NCBI RefSeq assembly: GCF_900106845.1
Contig: NZ_LT629850.1
Location: 302,747-366,746, forward strand
DNA length: 64,000 bases
Direction: 5' to 3'
DNA from: Romboutsia timonensis
GTDB taxonomy: Bacteria > Bacillota > Clostridia > Peptostreptococcales > Peptostreptococcaceae
Shown here one piece after another: positions 18,679 through 27,353 of this stretch. The position numbers and the translations under genes were made by a program. The first letter of the stretch is position 1. Every line of letters starts with the position of its first letter. Under the pieces are notes generated by a model that did not search any database, was not told the origin of the DNA, and worked only from the letters and a program-made list of their open reading frames with translations.

Positions 18679-19914
18679 ATGAAAGTCTTATTATCAGGCG
18701 GTGGAACTGGAGGACATGTATATCCAGCTATAGCCATCGCAAATAAAATAAAAGAAGAAAATCCTGATGCAGAGATATTATTTGTAGGAACAGAAAAAGG
18801 AATAGAGTCTGAAATAGTTCCTAAATATGGATATGAACTAAAAACAGTAACAGTTCAAGGATTTAAAAGAAAGATAGATTTAGATAATGTTAAAAGAGTT
18901 TTTAAACTATTTAAAGGTTTAGAGCAATCTAGAAAAGTAGTTAAAAAATTTAAGCCTGATATAGTAATAGGCACAGGTGGATATGTAAGTGGGCCTGTAT
19001 TATTTAATGCAGCTATGAGCAAAGTTCCAACTGTAGTACATGAACAAAACTCTTTCCCAGGCGTTACTAATAAAATACTTGCTAAAATGGTTACAACAGT
19101 ATTAACTAGTTTTGAAGATTCACATCAAAGATTTCCAGAAGGAACTAGAGACAAATTAGTGCTTACAGGAAATCCAGTTAGAAAAGAAATATTAGTAGCT
19201 AGAAAATCTATAGCAAGAAGAAACTTAGGTATAAGTGAAGATAAAAAAATGGTTCTTTGCTATGGTGGTAGCGGAGGATCTAGAAAAATAAATGATGCTA
19301 TGAAATTAGTAGTTAGAAATATGGTTAAAGATGATGTTGCTTTTATATTTGCAACTGGAAAATCATATTATGATGAATTTATTAGTAGCATAGAAGATTT
19401 AAATTTAAAGCCATATCAAAGAGTAGTTCCATACTTAGAAGATATGGCAAATGCGCTAGCTGCAAGTGATTTAGTTATAGGAAGTGCAGGCGCAATATCA
19501 TTAGCTGAAATAACAGCACTTGGAAAGCCGTCTATAATAATACCAAAAGCATATACTGCAGAAAATCATCAAGAATACAATGCTAAAAGCATAGAAAAAC
19601 AAGGTGCAGGAGTTGCTATACTTGAAAAGAACTTAACTGATGTAAGTTTAAATGATGCAGTAACTAGACTTTTAGGAAATAGAGAAGAATTATTAGAAAT
19701 GGCTAATAAAAGTAAAGAAATAGGAAAACCAGAAGCTATAGACCTTATATATGATGAAATTTTAAAAATATATAATGCTAATAATAAGGAAAAGTTACAT
19801 AAAAAAGAAAGCAAAAAATCTAAAAAAGAAGAAAATACTGATACTAATGTAGACTTAGATAAAAAAGAAGATACAAGTAGTCAAGGTAAAGTAATAGGAA
19901 TAAAGAAAAAGTAA
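18679..19914 (+). CDS. murG: UDP-GlcNAc--lipid I GlcNAc transferase MurG, with charged C-terminal tail
   Basis: Peripheral membrane glycosyltransferase converting lipid I to lipid II. The N-terminal GGGTGGHVYPAIAIA (from residue 7), TGGYVSGPVLFNA and VVHEQNSFPGVTN blocks and the C-terminal GSAGAISLAEITALGKPSIIIP are diagnostic. At 411 aa it is about 50 residues longer than usual. The extra tail (about 370-411) is almost wholly Lys, Glu, Asp, Ser and Thr (KKESKKSKKEENTD...) and is probably disordered. AGGAGATG lies 8 bases upstream of ATG. Confidence 0.96.
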   Translation: MKVLLSGGGTGGHVYPAIAIANKIKEENPDAEILFVGTEKGIESEIVPKYGYELKTVTVQGFKRKIDLDNVKRVFKLFKGLEQSRKVVKKFKPDIVIGTGGYVSGPVLFNAAMSKVPTVVHEQNSFPGVTNKILAKMVTTVLTSFEDSHQRFPEGTRDKLVLTGNPVRKEILVARKSIARRNLGISEDKKMVLCYGGSGGSRKINDAMKLVVRNMVKDDVAFIFATGKSYYDEFISSIEDLNLKPYQRVVPYLEDMANALAASDLVIGSAGAISLAEITALGKPSIIIPKAYTAENHQEYNAKSIEKQGAGVAILEKNLTDVSLNDAVTRLLGNREELLEMANKSKEIGKPEAIDLIYDEILKIYNANNKEKLHKKESKKSKKEENTDTNVDLDKKEDTSSQGKVIGIKKK

Positions 19915-19919
19915 CATAT

Positions 19920-19981
19920 ATCCCCTCTAGTACATAGCTTAAAATTATAGGCACTATGATTTTAACAGCACTAGGGGGGAT
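19920..19981 (+). promoter_or_regulatory. Hairpin that pairs with the murA ribosome binding site
   Basis: Left arm 19920-19931 (ATCCCCTCTAGT) pairs with 19970-19981 (ACTAGGGGGGAT), 12 bp with one G-U. The right arm contains the AGGGGGG Shine-Dalgarno of murA, seven bases before its GTG. An inner stem TTAAAAT / ATTTTAA lies in the loop. Translational control is inferred. Confidence 0.7.
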
Positions 19982-19986
19982 TATTT

Positions 19987-21249
19987 GTGTGTAAATATAT
20001 AGTTAGTGGTGGAAATAAAATAGAAGGTAAGCTAAATATAAGAGGAGCTAAAAATTCTATTTTACCTATAATGGCCGCTACTATACTAAATGAAAATAAA
20101 AGTATAATTCATAATGTACCTAATATATCCGATGTTTATATAATGATAAAAATATTAGAAAGTATAGGATGTAAAGTTGATTATGAACCTGATACTTTAA
20201 TTATAGACAGCTCTAATATAAATTCAGGAGAGATAGATGAAGAATATGTTAGGCAAATGAGGTCGTCAATAATAATTATGGGGGCAATGATAGGAAGATT
20301 AAATTATACAAAAATAAGCTATCCTGGAGGGTGTGCTATAGGATCAAGACCTATAGATTTACATTTAAAAGCACTTAAGAAATTAGGTATAAAAATAGAA
20401 GAAAAAAATGGATATATAAAATGTTTTAAAGATAATTTAAAATCAGCTACAATTAATTTAGAATTTCCGAGTGTAGGAGCAACAGAAAATGCTATATTAG
20501 CCGCAATAAAAGCAAAGGGAATTACAAAAATATACAATGCGGCCAGAGAACCTGAAATAGAAGATTTAGCAAAATTTTTAAATGCTATGGGAGCAAAAAT
20601 AAATGGAGCAGGAACTAGTTATATAGAGATTGAGGGCGTTAATAGGTTAAATGAAGTTGAATATGAAGTTATACCAGATAGAATTGCTATAGGAACATAT
20701 ATGATTGCAAGTGCCATAACTGGTGGCACTTTAGAAGTAGATAAGGTAGTGCAAGATCATATGGAACCTATATGTGATAAGCTAAGAATAGCTGGATGTG
20801 ATATAAAATATACTGAGAAGGGGTTAATTTTAGTAGCACCTAAAAAAATAAAAGCTGTAGACTTAGTAAAAACTTGTCCTCATCCAGGATTCCCAACTGA
20901 TATGCAATCTCAACTTATGGCACTTATGACATTGTCAGATGGTGTGAGTGTATTTCATGAGACTATTTTTGAAAATAGGTTTATGCATTGTGCAGAACTT
21001 ATTAGAATGGGAGCTAATATAAAATATATAACAGAAAATATATGCATGGTAAATGGAGTAGAAAAACTACACGGTGCAAGAGTTAAATCTCCTGATTTAA
21101 GGGGAGGAGCATCTTTAGTATTAGCAGCACTAGCAGCCGATGGTAAAAGTGAAATCAGTGATATATATCATATAGAAAGAGGATATGAAAACTTTGAAAA
21201 TGTATTAAGAAGTCTTGGTGCAGATATAATTAAATTAAAAGATGAATAA
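19987..21249 (+). CDS. murA: UDP-N-acetylglucosamine 1-carboxyvinyltransferase
   Basis: First committed step of peptidoglycan synthesis: transfer of enolpyruvate from PEP to UDP-GlcNAc, the fosfomycin target. 420 aa, standard. Active-site Cys116 lies in SYPGGCAIGSRPIDLHL, so the enzyme should be fosfomycin-sensitive in principle. Lys22-Asn23 (AKNSILP) and the C-terminal LRGGASLVLAALAADG are also diagnostic. The start is GTG at 19987, whose G-rich ribosome binding site is buried in a 12-bp hairpin. Its place inside the dcw cluster after murG is also seen in related clostridia as I recall. Confidence 0.96.
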   Translation: MCKYIVSGGNKIEGKLNIRGAKNSILPIMAATILNENKSIIHNVPNISDVYIMIKILESIGCKVDYEPDTLIIDSSNINSGEIDEEYVRQMRSSIIIMGAMIGRLNYTKISYPGGCAIGSRPIDLHLKALKKLGIKIEEKNGYIKCFKDNLKSATINLEFPSVGATENAILAAIKAKGITKIYNAAREPEIEDLAKFLNAMGAKINGAGTSYIEIEGVNRLNEVEYEVIPDRIAIGTYMIASAITGGTLEVDKVVQDHMEPICDKLRIAGCDIKYTEKGLILVAPKKIKAVDLVKTCPHPGFPTDMQSQLMALMTLSDGVSVFHETIFENRFMHCAELIRMGANIKYITENICMVNGVEKLHGARVKSPDLRGGASLVLAALAADGKSEISDIYHIERGYENFENVLRSLGADIIKLKDE

Positions 21250-21270
21250 AGGCCTTAAGGCCTTTTTATA
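21248..21270 (+). terminator. Terminator after murA
   Basis: AAAGGCC-TTAA-GGCCTTT stem followed by TTATA. Confidence 0.9.
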
Positions 21271-21413
21271 TTTAATAAAGAAATTTTAGGTAATTAATTA
21301 AGTAAATTAATAAATTTATAAGTTAAAAAATAATATAAATTAAGATATATGTAGGAGATAGCACTACAAAAGTTGTATTTATATATAAAATACAGATTAA
21401 GAGGGGTACATAG

Positions 21414-22151
21414 ATGAAAAAAAATAAAAAAAGGATAAACACTAGTAAAGTAGTTATTATTTTTAGTCTTATATTAATTGTAGTTATAGTTTTATACACA
21501 TCACTAAATAGTGGAATATTCAATAGTGATAATATTGAAATAGAGGGGAATAAATATGTTGAATCTGAGTATATTATAAAAGCTTTAGAGGTAAACAATA
21601 ACAAAAATATATTTAGATATAATATAAAAGATATGGAAGAAATATTATTAAATAATAAATATATTGATAAAGTTGAAATAAAAAGATTACTACCAAATAC
21701 TTTAAAGGTTAGTATAATAGAAAAAGAAATAGTGGCGAATTTATATAATGAAGAAATATATTGTTATATAGACAAAGAAGGTAATTTTGTAGATGAAATT
21801 GATGAAAATAATAAAGATAATGAAGTAATTACAGTACATATAGATTATAATAAAACTGATTCACAAGAGATAAAATTTAAGAATGAAGAAAATAAAAAAA
21901 GGTTACTATACTTATTAGAGTATATAAAAGAAGAAGGTATTTATAAAAAGATAGACAATATAGATATGACAAAACCTAATTCTATAAATATGAGCACTAA
22001 GGAGGATATAAATATACTACTAAATAGTGATGAAGAGTTAAAATATAATATATCTAGATTAGCAATGATTTTAGCTGATTTACAGAATAAGAAACAAAAA
22101 GGAGGAGAAATTGATTTATCTACTGGAAAGTATGCTTTATATAGGCCTTAA
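21414..22151 (+). CDS. divIB: Cell division protein DivIB/FtsQ
   Basis: 245 aa bitopic protein: basic Lys-rich start, one membrane segment (~15-35), then a POTRA domain (IEIEGNKYVESEYIIKAL ... VEIKRLLPNTLKVSIIEKE) and a beta domain ending in EIDLSTGKYALYRP, which is typical of the family. It acts outside the membrane with FtsL and DivIC in the divisome. Encoded after the murA terminator and ahead of two DUF881 genes, the same order as divIB-ylxW-ylxX-sbp in B. subtilis. Ribosome binding site AGAGGGG. Confidence 0.9.
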   Translation: MKKNKKRINTSKVVIIFSLILIVVIVLYTSLNSGIFNSDNIEIEGNKYVESEYIIKALEVNNNKNIFRYNIKDMEEILLNNKYIDKVEIKRLLPNTLKVSIIEKEIVANLYNEEIYCYIDKEGNFVDEIDENNKDNEVITVHIDYNKTDSQEIKFKNEENKKRLLYLLEYIKEEGIYKKIDNIDMTKPNSINMSTKEDINILLNSDEELKYNISRLAMILADLQNKKQKGGEIDLSTGKYALYRP

Positions 22152-22178
22152 AAATTAAGTCCAATAGGAGTTGATATT

Positions 22179-22856
22179 ATGAAAATAAAAATTCCCTATA
22201 AAAGTGTAGTTGTTAGTAGTGTATTTTTAGGGGTATTAATAAGTCTTCAATTTAAGACTATCAATTTAGAGAATGAAGGAATGACTACATCTAAGAAAGG
22301 AGAGCAACTACTAATAGAGTTAAAATCATTAAAAAAAGAATCAAATAGCTTAAAAGAACAAATAAATACAATAAAAAGGGAAATAGATAAATACAAAGAA
22401 GATGAGGGAGATGATATTTTAAAATCTGAAATTAAGTATTATGAAGAATTAGCAGGATATACAAATGTTAAGGGTACTGGAATAATAGTTAAATTGATAA
22501 AAAATAGTTCAGAAGATAGTATAATTTATAATTATGACTTAATACTATCGATTGTAAATAAATTAAATTCAGCTCAAGCAAGTGCTATATCTATAAATGG
22601 AGAAAGAATAGTGTTTGATACATACTTAGACTTAAAAGATGATAGTTTATACATAAACAACACTAAAATAAAAGAGCCAATAACTATAAAAGCTATAGGA
22701 AATAAAGAAACATTAGAGTCTGCACTTAGAATTAAGTATGGTATTGCTTGGGAGATAGAGAAATATTATAACTATAAAGTTGATATAAAAAGTGACGATA
22801 ATATAAGTATAAGTGGATATGATAAAAAAATAAAAGATATAGATTTTGGTAATTAA
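22179..22856 (+). CDS. DUF881 protein (YlxW/YlxX-like), first copy
   Basis: 225 aa. Signal-anchor at ~7-25, a coiled-coil (residues ~40-75, ELKSLKKESNSLKEQINTIKREI), then the DUF881 domain with the hallmark VKGTGIIVKL, ASAISINGERI and ITIKAIGNKETLESAL. Predicted to be anchored in the membrane and face outward. The family is found next to divisome genes in Firmicutes and has no established biochemical role. Its TAA abuts the ATG of a paralogue. Confidence 0.85.
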   Translation: MKIKIPYKSVVVSSVFLGVLISLQFKTINLENEGMTTSKKGEQLLIELKSLKKESNSLKEQINTIKREIDKYKEDEGDDILKSEIKYYEELAGYTNVKGTGIIVKLIKNSSEDSIIYNYDLILSIVNKLNSAQASAISINGERIVFDTYLDLKDDSLYINNTKIKEPITIKAIGNKETLESALRIKYGIAWEIEKYYNYKVDIKSDDNISISGYDKKIKDIDFGN

Positions 22857-23555
22857 ATGAATAAGAGAAAAAAATATATAAAACAAAAAATGGTTATGCT
22901 ATGCGCGTTTATATTAGGTATACTTATAGCTATATATATTAAGACTTTAAACCCAGAGAAGGTTTATATAACATTAGAAGAAAAGAAAAATTTAGAGCAT
23001 AAAATAGAAATAGAAAATAAACAAATAGAAAAGCTCAGAAATATTAAACTTGAATATGAGAAAGACTTAGAAGCATACGAGCAAAGATCATTAAATGAAA
23101 AATCTGTTAAGGAATTAATGGAATATGAATTATCATATTTAAAAGATGTTACAGGAGAATCTAAGGTAATAGGGGATGGAATAATAATAACTATAAAAGA
23201 TAGTGAAAATGATTTAAAAGAAAATCAAAATCCAAATGAACTTATAGTTCATGATATAGATATATTAAGAATTGTAAATGATTTAAAAAAAGCAGGAGCT
23301 ATAGCAATATCTATAAATGGAGAAAGATTACTTACATTAAGTAAAATAAAGTGTTCGGGTTCAACTATAAAAGTAAATGATACTACTTATGGACAACCAT
23401 TTATAATTAAAGCTATAGGAGACTTAAATACATTAAAGGCTTCAGTGACTTCTCCACAATCATATACTAATATATTACAGGAAGTATACGGTATTTATAT
23501 AAAAGTAGAAGAAAAAAATGATATTATAATAAATTCTTTCAAAAAATATGAATAA
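22857..23555 (+). CDS. DUF881 protein (YlxW/YlxX-like), second copy
   Basis: 232 aa paralogue of the preceding gene, with the same order of signal-anchor (~10-27), coiled-coil (~37-75) and DUF881 domain (VIGDGIIITIKD, AIAISINGERLL, FIIKAIGDLNTLKASV). The ATG immediately follows the upstream TAA, so the two are probably translationally coupled; no separate strong ribosome binding site is visible. Function unknown; division-associated by context. Confidence 0.85.
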   Translation: MNKRKKYIKQKMVMLCAFILGILIAIYIKTLNPEKVYITLEEKKNLEHKIEIENKQIEKLRNIKLEYEKDLEAYEQRSLNEKSVKELMEYELSYLKDVTGESKVIGDGIIITIKDSENDLKENQNPNELIVHDIDILRIVNDLKKAGAIAISINGERLLTLSKIKCSGSTIKVNDTTYGQPFIIKAIGDLNTLKASVTSPQSYTNILQEVYGIYIKVEEKNDIIINSFKKYE

Positions 23556-23616
23556 AAAGTATTAAAAAACTTGAAAAATATATTAGTTTCAAAGTAAAAT
23601 AGAAAAGGTGAGCATT

Positions 23617-23970
23617 ATGATATGGATACTAGCAGGGCTAGCACTTGGAGTAGTAGTAGGATTTTATATTCCATTTACATATCCAGCAAATTATTCTTTA
23701 TACATGTCAGTAGCAATACTTGCCACTATAGATTCAATATTTGGTGCAGTAAAGTCAGGATTAAACGGTAAATATGATAATTTAATCTTTGCAACTGGAT
23801 TTATAGGAAATGCGTTATTAGCTATAATATTGACGTATATAGGGGATAGATTAGGTCTTCCGCTTTATTATGTCGCTATATTAGTATTTGGGTCGAGATT
23901 ATTTGACAATTTATCGGTGATAAGGAGACATATTGTTACAAAAATTAGTGATAAAAAAAGAGGAAAATAA
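23617..23970 (+). CDS. sbp: Small basic protein Sbp (DUF1290)
   Basis: 117 aa hydrophobic protein of the DUF1290 family, named after B. subtilis sbp, which lies in the same place between ylxX and ftsA-ftsZ. About four membrane segments; family blocks are YSLYMSVAILATIDSIFGAVKSGL and NALLAIILTYIGDRLGLPLYYVAILVFGSRLFDNLSVIRR. I use ATG 23617 because AAAAGGTGA precedes it; a GTG three codons earlier overlaps that site. Role unknown. ftsZ, not ftsA, comes next. Confidence 0.85.
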   Translation: MIWILAGLALGVVVGFYIPFTYPANYSLYMSVAILATIDSIFGAVKSGLNGKYDNLIFATGFIGNALLAIILTYIGDRLGLPLYYVAILVFGSRLFDNLSVIRRHIVTKISDKKRGK

Positions 23971-23999
23971 ATATTTTTGTGGAATAACTTACTTAAGAA

Positions 24000-24030
24000 T
24001 TAACAAAAATTTAGAATTAAATGATATAAT
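24000..24030 (+). promoter_or_regulatory. Possible promoter of ftsZ
   Basis: TTAACA at 24000-24005 and a perfect TATAAT at 24025-24030. The spacer is 19 bp, longer than ideal. It is in the only gap between sbp and ftsZ. Confidence 0.45.
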
Positions 24031-24075
24031 TAATACATACATTTACTTACAATCATAAAATAAGGAGGTCTATAT

Positions 24076-25224
24076 ATGCTAAACTTTGACGTAGAAATAG
24101 ATGGTCTTGCGCAAATTAAAGTAATCGGTGCAGGTGGCGGTGGAAATAACGCAGTTAATAGAATGGTAGAAGCTCAGCTTCAAGGTGTAGAGTTTATAGC
24201 AGTTAACACAGATAAGCAAGCTCTACATACATCAAAAGCTGAACATAAAATTCAAATAGGTGAAAAGCTTACTAGAGGACTAGGAGCAGGAGCAAATCCT
24301 GAAGTAGGAAAGAAAGCAGCAGAAGAAAGTAAGGATGAAATTATAAAAGTACTTGAAGGTGCTGATATGGTATTTGTTACAGCTGGTATGGGTGGAGGAA
24401 CAGGTACTGGTGCAGCTCCTGTTATAGCTCAGCTTGCAAAGGAAATGGGAATTCTTACAGTAGGAGTTGTTACTAAGCCATTCGTATTTGAAGGTAAAGT
24501 AAGAATGAAAAATGCTGAAAATGGGATAGCGGAATTAAAATCTAAAGTAGATACATTAATAACTATACCTAATGATAGATTATTACAAATAGTTCAAAAG
24601 AACACTTCTATGTTAGATGCATTCTCTATGGCAGATGATGTATTAAAACAAGGTATACAATCAATATCTGACCTTATAGCAGTACCAGGTCTTATAAACT
24701 TAGACTTTGCAGACGTTACTTCTGTAATGAAGGAACAAGGTCTAGCTCATATGGGTATAGGTAATGCAACAGGGGAAAATAGAGCTATAGAAGCAGCTAG
24801 AGAAGCTATACAATCTCCACTTCTTGAAACTTCAATAAGAGGAGCCAAAGGAGTATTACTTAATATAACAGGTGGGGCTAATTTAGGTCTTCTTGAAATA
24901 AATGAAGCATCAACTTTAGTTCAAGAATCTTGCGATCCAGAAGCTAATATAATATTTGGAGCTTCTATAAGAGAAGATTTAGCTGAAGAAATAAGAATAA
25001 CAGTAATAGCTACAGGATTTGATGAAGCAAAGCATATGGAACCAGAAGTAATAGAAAAGGTTAAAACTTCACCGAAGCCAACATTAAATACAGCTCCGAT
25101 AACTACTAAACCTAGCGAAGTAGAAGTAAAAGAAGAAGTTGCTGTTACTAGAGAAGAGCCAAGAAGAAGTTCTATATTAGATGATGATATGGAAATACCA
25201 ACTTTCTTAAGAAGAAGAAGATAA
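24076..25224 (+). CDS. ftsZ: Cell division GTPase FtsZ
   Basis: Tubulin homologue that forms the cytokinetic ring. 382 aa. GTP-binding [13 protein letters not shown] near 18-30, the tubulin signature GGGTGTG at 106-112, T7-loop region [11 protein letters not shown], a linker, and the C-terminal conserved peptide [10 protein letters not shown] that binds membrane tethers. AAGGAGG precedes the ATG. No ftsA lies between sbp and ftsZ, so SepF (45522) is the obvious membrane tether encoded in the window. Confidence 0.98.
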   Translation: MLNFDVEIDGLAQIKVIGAGGGGNNAVNRMVEAQLQGVEFIAVNTDKQALHTSKAEHKIQIGEKLTRGLGAGANPEVGKKAAEESKDEIIKVLEGADMVFVTAGMGGGTGTGAAPVIAQLAKEMGILTVGVVTKPFVFEGKVRMKNAENGIAELKSKVDTLITIPNDRLLQIVQKNTSMLDAFSMADDVLKQGIQSISDLIAVPGLINLDFADVTSVMKEQGLAHMGIGNATGENRAIEAAREAIQSPLLETSIRGAKGVLLNITGGANLGLLEINEASTLVQESCDPEANIIFGASIREDLAEEIRITVIATGFDEAKHMEPEVIEKVKTSPKPTLNTAPITTKPSEVEVKEEVAVTREEPRRSSILDDDMEIPTFLRRRR

Positions 25225-25231
25225 ATATATT

Positions 25232-25257
25232 AAGAAGCCAATAGGCTTCTTTTTTTA
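25232..25257 (+). terminator. Terminator after ftsZ
   Basis: AAGAAGCC-AATA-GGCTTCTT followed by TTTTT. Confidence 0.9.
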
Positions 25258-25347
25258 TGTATAAGAAAACTATGAAATAAAAATTTTTTATAGATAACAT
25301 ATTAATATAAAAATATCAATAGATTTAGAATTATAAAAAATAATATT

Positions 25348-25448
25348 TTGAAATACTTCACCCATGCAGTGGCTCAAACAACAGATATTACTAAATTAGT
25401 AGCAAGTTTTATATCATTAGCGATATGAATGAAGTAAATTTTTTATTT
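25348..25448 (+). repeat. Decayed copy E of the dispersed repeat
   Basis: The end CATTAGCGATATGAATGAAG then TAAATTTTTTATTT matches module 2 of copy A (CGTTGGCGACATGAGTGAAG, then CGAATTTTTTATTT) with a few changes; the left part is barely recognisable. I see no gene between ftsZ and spoIIGA. Confidence 0.55.
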
Positions 25449-25600
25449 AGAATATTCATATTTATTAGTAAAAAAATAAGATAAAATTTTACTTATATTA
25501 AATTAATTCAACAAATAAACAATACAGAAATATAAGTAACTAATATTTAATAGTAAAATGCTTTCTTTTTTTGTTTATTTATACTATAAATTAAATTTCT

Positions 25601-25648
25601 TTCGACTATTAAAAATGACATAAAATAAAGCATAGTTCAACTTATAAT
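25601..25648 (+). promoter_or_regulatory. Spo0A-type spoIIG promoter
   Basis: TTCGACT at 25601-25607 is a reverse-strand 0A box (AGTCGAA against TGTCGAA). ATGACA at 25615-25620 (5 of 6 to TTGACA) and TATAAT at 25643-25648 are separated by 22 bp. The B. subtilis spoIIG promoter also has a 22-bp spacer and Spo0A boxes at the -35. Confidence 0.65.
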
Positions 25649-25678
25649 ATATTACAAAGGTTAAAGGGGGGGAATGTA

Positions 25679-26521
25679 ATGTATATAGAATACTACATTA
25701 TAGAAAACCTATTAATAAATTATATTATTATAAGTTGTACTTCTATTCTTATAAAAAGGCATACTAACGAAAAAAAAAAATGGATAGGTGCTTTTTTAGG
25801 AACTATATACTCAGTTGCATATCTATATCCTACTTTAGGCGTATTATTTACATTGCCATTTAAGTTAATAATTATGACATTTATAATATTGACATCATTC
25901 ACCTATAAAGATAAAAAAGAATTTATAAGAATATCTTTAGTGTTTTACTTAGTAAATGTTTTTATATGTGGAAGTACCTACTTTATAATCTACTTTACAG
26001 GTATAGAGCATATGAAAATATCATTCTTAATAGTATGTACTTATATAAGTTGTGAATTGCTTAAATACATATATCGGGACATAAAAAATCTTAAATATAT
26101 TAAGGACATAAAAAAAACAATAGATATAAATTTACTTGGTAAACATTTTACATGTGAGGCGTTAGTAGATAGTGGAAACTTACTAAAAGATCCTTTAGGT
26201 AATAATGAAGTTATAATAGTTAAATCAAGGGCACTAAAGGGGATTATAAGTGATGAGTTAGTAGAATATAACTATGAGAATATGGATGTATTCAAAGTGC
26301 AGAATATTATAAGTTCTTCAGATGAAATATTATCCTCAAGGGTAAGACTTATTCCATATAAGCATGCAGGAAGCAATAGTGGTTCAATAATTTTAGGGAT
26401 TAAAGCTGACTACATTGAAATTGATAAAAATAAAATAAGTAATGTTGTTATTGGGCTATCTAATTTTGATGATTCAGAATATGATGCTATTTTGAATCCA
26501 AATATATTACAGGGGATTTAA
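25679..26521 (+). CDS. spoIIGA: Sporulation sigma-E processing peptidase SpoIIGA
   Basis: 280 aa. The N-terminal ~150 residues form about five membrane segments. The C-terminal half is an aspartic-protease-like domain with the active-site motif ALVDSGNLL, Asp164. In the mother cell it cleaves pro-sigma-E in response to a forespore signal. It is directly followed by sigE, as in all spore formers. The start follows a strong G-run (AAAGGGGGGG). Confidence 0.93.
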   Translation: MYIEYYIIENLLINYIIISCTSILIKRHTNEKKKWIGAFLGTIYSVAYLYPTLGVLFTLPFKLIIMTFIILTSFTYKDKKEFIRISLVFYLVNVFICGSTYFIIYFTGIEHMKISFLIVCTYISCELLKYIYRDIKNLKYIKDIKKTIDINLLGKHFTCEALVDSGNLLKDPLGNNEVIIVKSRALKGIISDELVEYNYENMDVFKVQNIISSSDEILSSRVRLIPYKHAGSNSGSIILGIKADYIEIDKNKISNVVIGLSNFDDSEYDAILNPNILQGI

Positions 26522-26544
26522 ATAAAAAAAAGGGGGAGATTAAA

Positions 26545-27267
26545 GTGAAGTCATTAATATCAAAGGTATTAAATAAAATAGTATTTATATTAATTAAGCT
26601 TAATATTATAAAGCCAAAAAGTATTTTTTATATGGGAGGAGTAAATATATTACCTCCACCATTAAGTGCAGAAGAAGAAATGGAATTACTACAGCAATTA
26701 GAAACTGATGATAGTATAAAGCAAATTTTAATAGAAAGAAATCTAAGACTAGTTGTATATATATCTAGAAAATTTGAAAATACAGGTATAGATATAGAAG
26801 ATCTAATATCTATAGGTACAATAGGACTTATAAAAGCAGTAAATACTTTTAAATTGAATAAAAATATAAAATTAGCTACATATGCATCTAGATGTATAGA
26901 AAATGAAATTCTTATGTACCTTAGAAAAAATAATAAGAAAAAAATTGAAGTTTCATTTGATGAACCGTTAAATATAGATGTAGATGGTAATGAATTATTG
27001 TTATCTGATGTACTAGGAACTGAAAATGATGAAATATACAAAATTATAGAGGAAGAGATAGATAAAGACTTATTAGTTATGGCACTAGATAGATTATCAG
27101 ATAGAGAAAAGCAAATAATGGAGTTGAGATTTGGGTTAACTACAAGGGGTAGAGAAAGAACTCAAAAGGAAGTTGCTACAATGCTTGGAATATCTCAGTC
27201 TTATATATCAAGATTAGAAAAGAAAATAATATCTAGATTAAAAAAAGAAATGAAAAAATTTGTATAG
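26545..27267 (+). CDS. sigE: RNA polymerase sporulation sigma factor E (pro-form)
   Basis: 240 aa. The first ~27 residues ([20 protein letters not shown]...) are the amphipathic, membrane-binding pro-sequence removed by SpoIIGA. Region 2 includes [38 protein letters not shown] and [18 protein letters not shown]; region 4 includes [12 protein letters not shown] and the helix-turn-helix [24 protein letters not shown] start after GGGGGAG. It directs early mother-cell transcription, for which spoIVA in this window has a plausible promoter. Confidence 0.97.
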   Translation: MKSLISKVLNKIVFILIKLNIIKPKSIFYMGGVNILPPPLSAEEEMELLQQLETDDSIKQILIERNLRLVVYISRKFENTGIDIEDLISIGTIGLIKAVNTFKLNKNIKLATYASRCIENEILMYLRKNNKKKIEVSFDEPLNIDVDGNELLLSDVLGTENDEIYKIIEEEIDKDLLVMALDRLSDREKQIMELRFGLTTRGRERTQKEVATMLGISQSYISRLEKKIISRLKKEMKKFV

Positions 27268-27279
27268 ATAAATAAATTA

Positions 27280-27344
27280 CTCTTAAAAGTATAAAAATAT
27301 ATGATGTGTAAATAATTTCATATAAGAAAACTTTTAAGAGAGGA
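27280..27344 (+). promoter_or_regulatory. Hairpin overlapping the sigG ribosome binding site
   Basis: Perfect 11-bp inverted repeat CTCTTAAAAGT (27280-27290) / ACTTTTAAGAG (27330-27340). The right arm runs into the Shine-Dalgarno GAGAGGA (27338-27344). An out-of-frame ATG at 27350, four bases before the sigG start, opens a five-codon ORF. Confidence 0.65.
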
Positions 27345-27353
27345 CTGAAATGT

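Noticed and set aside
27289-27317. A GTATA ... GTAAATAATT pattern as a sigma-F/sigma-G promoter for sigG
   Set aside because: One key -10 base differs and the spacing is 14, so the match is no better than chance in such AT-rich DNA.
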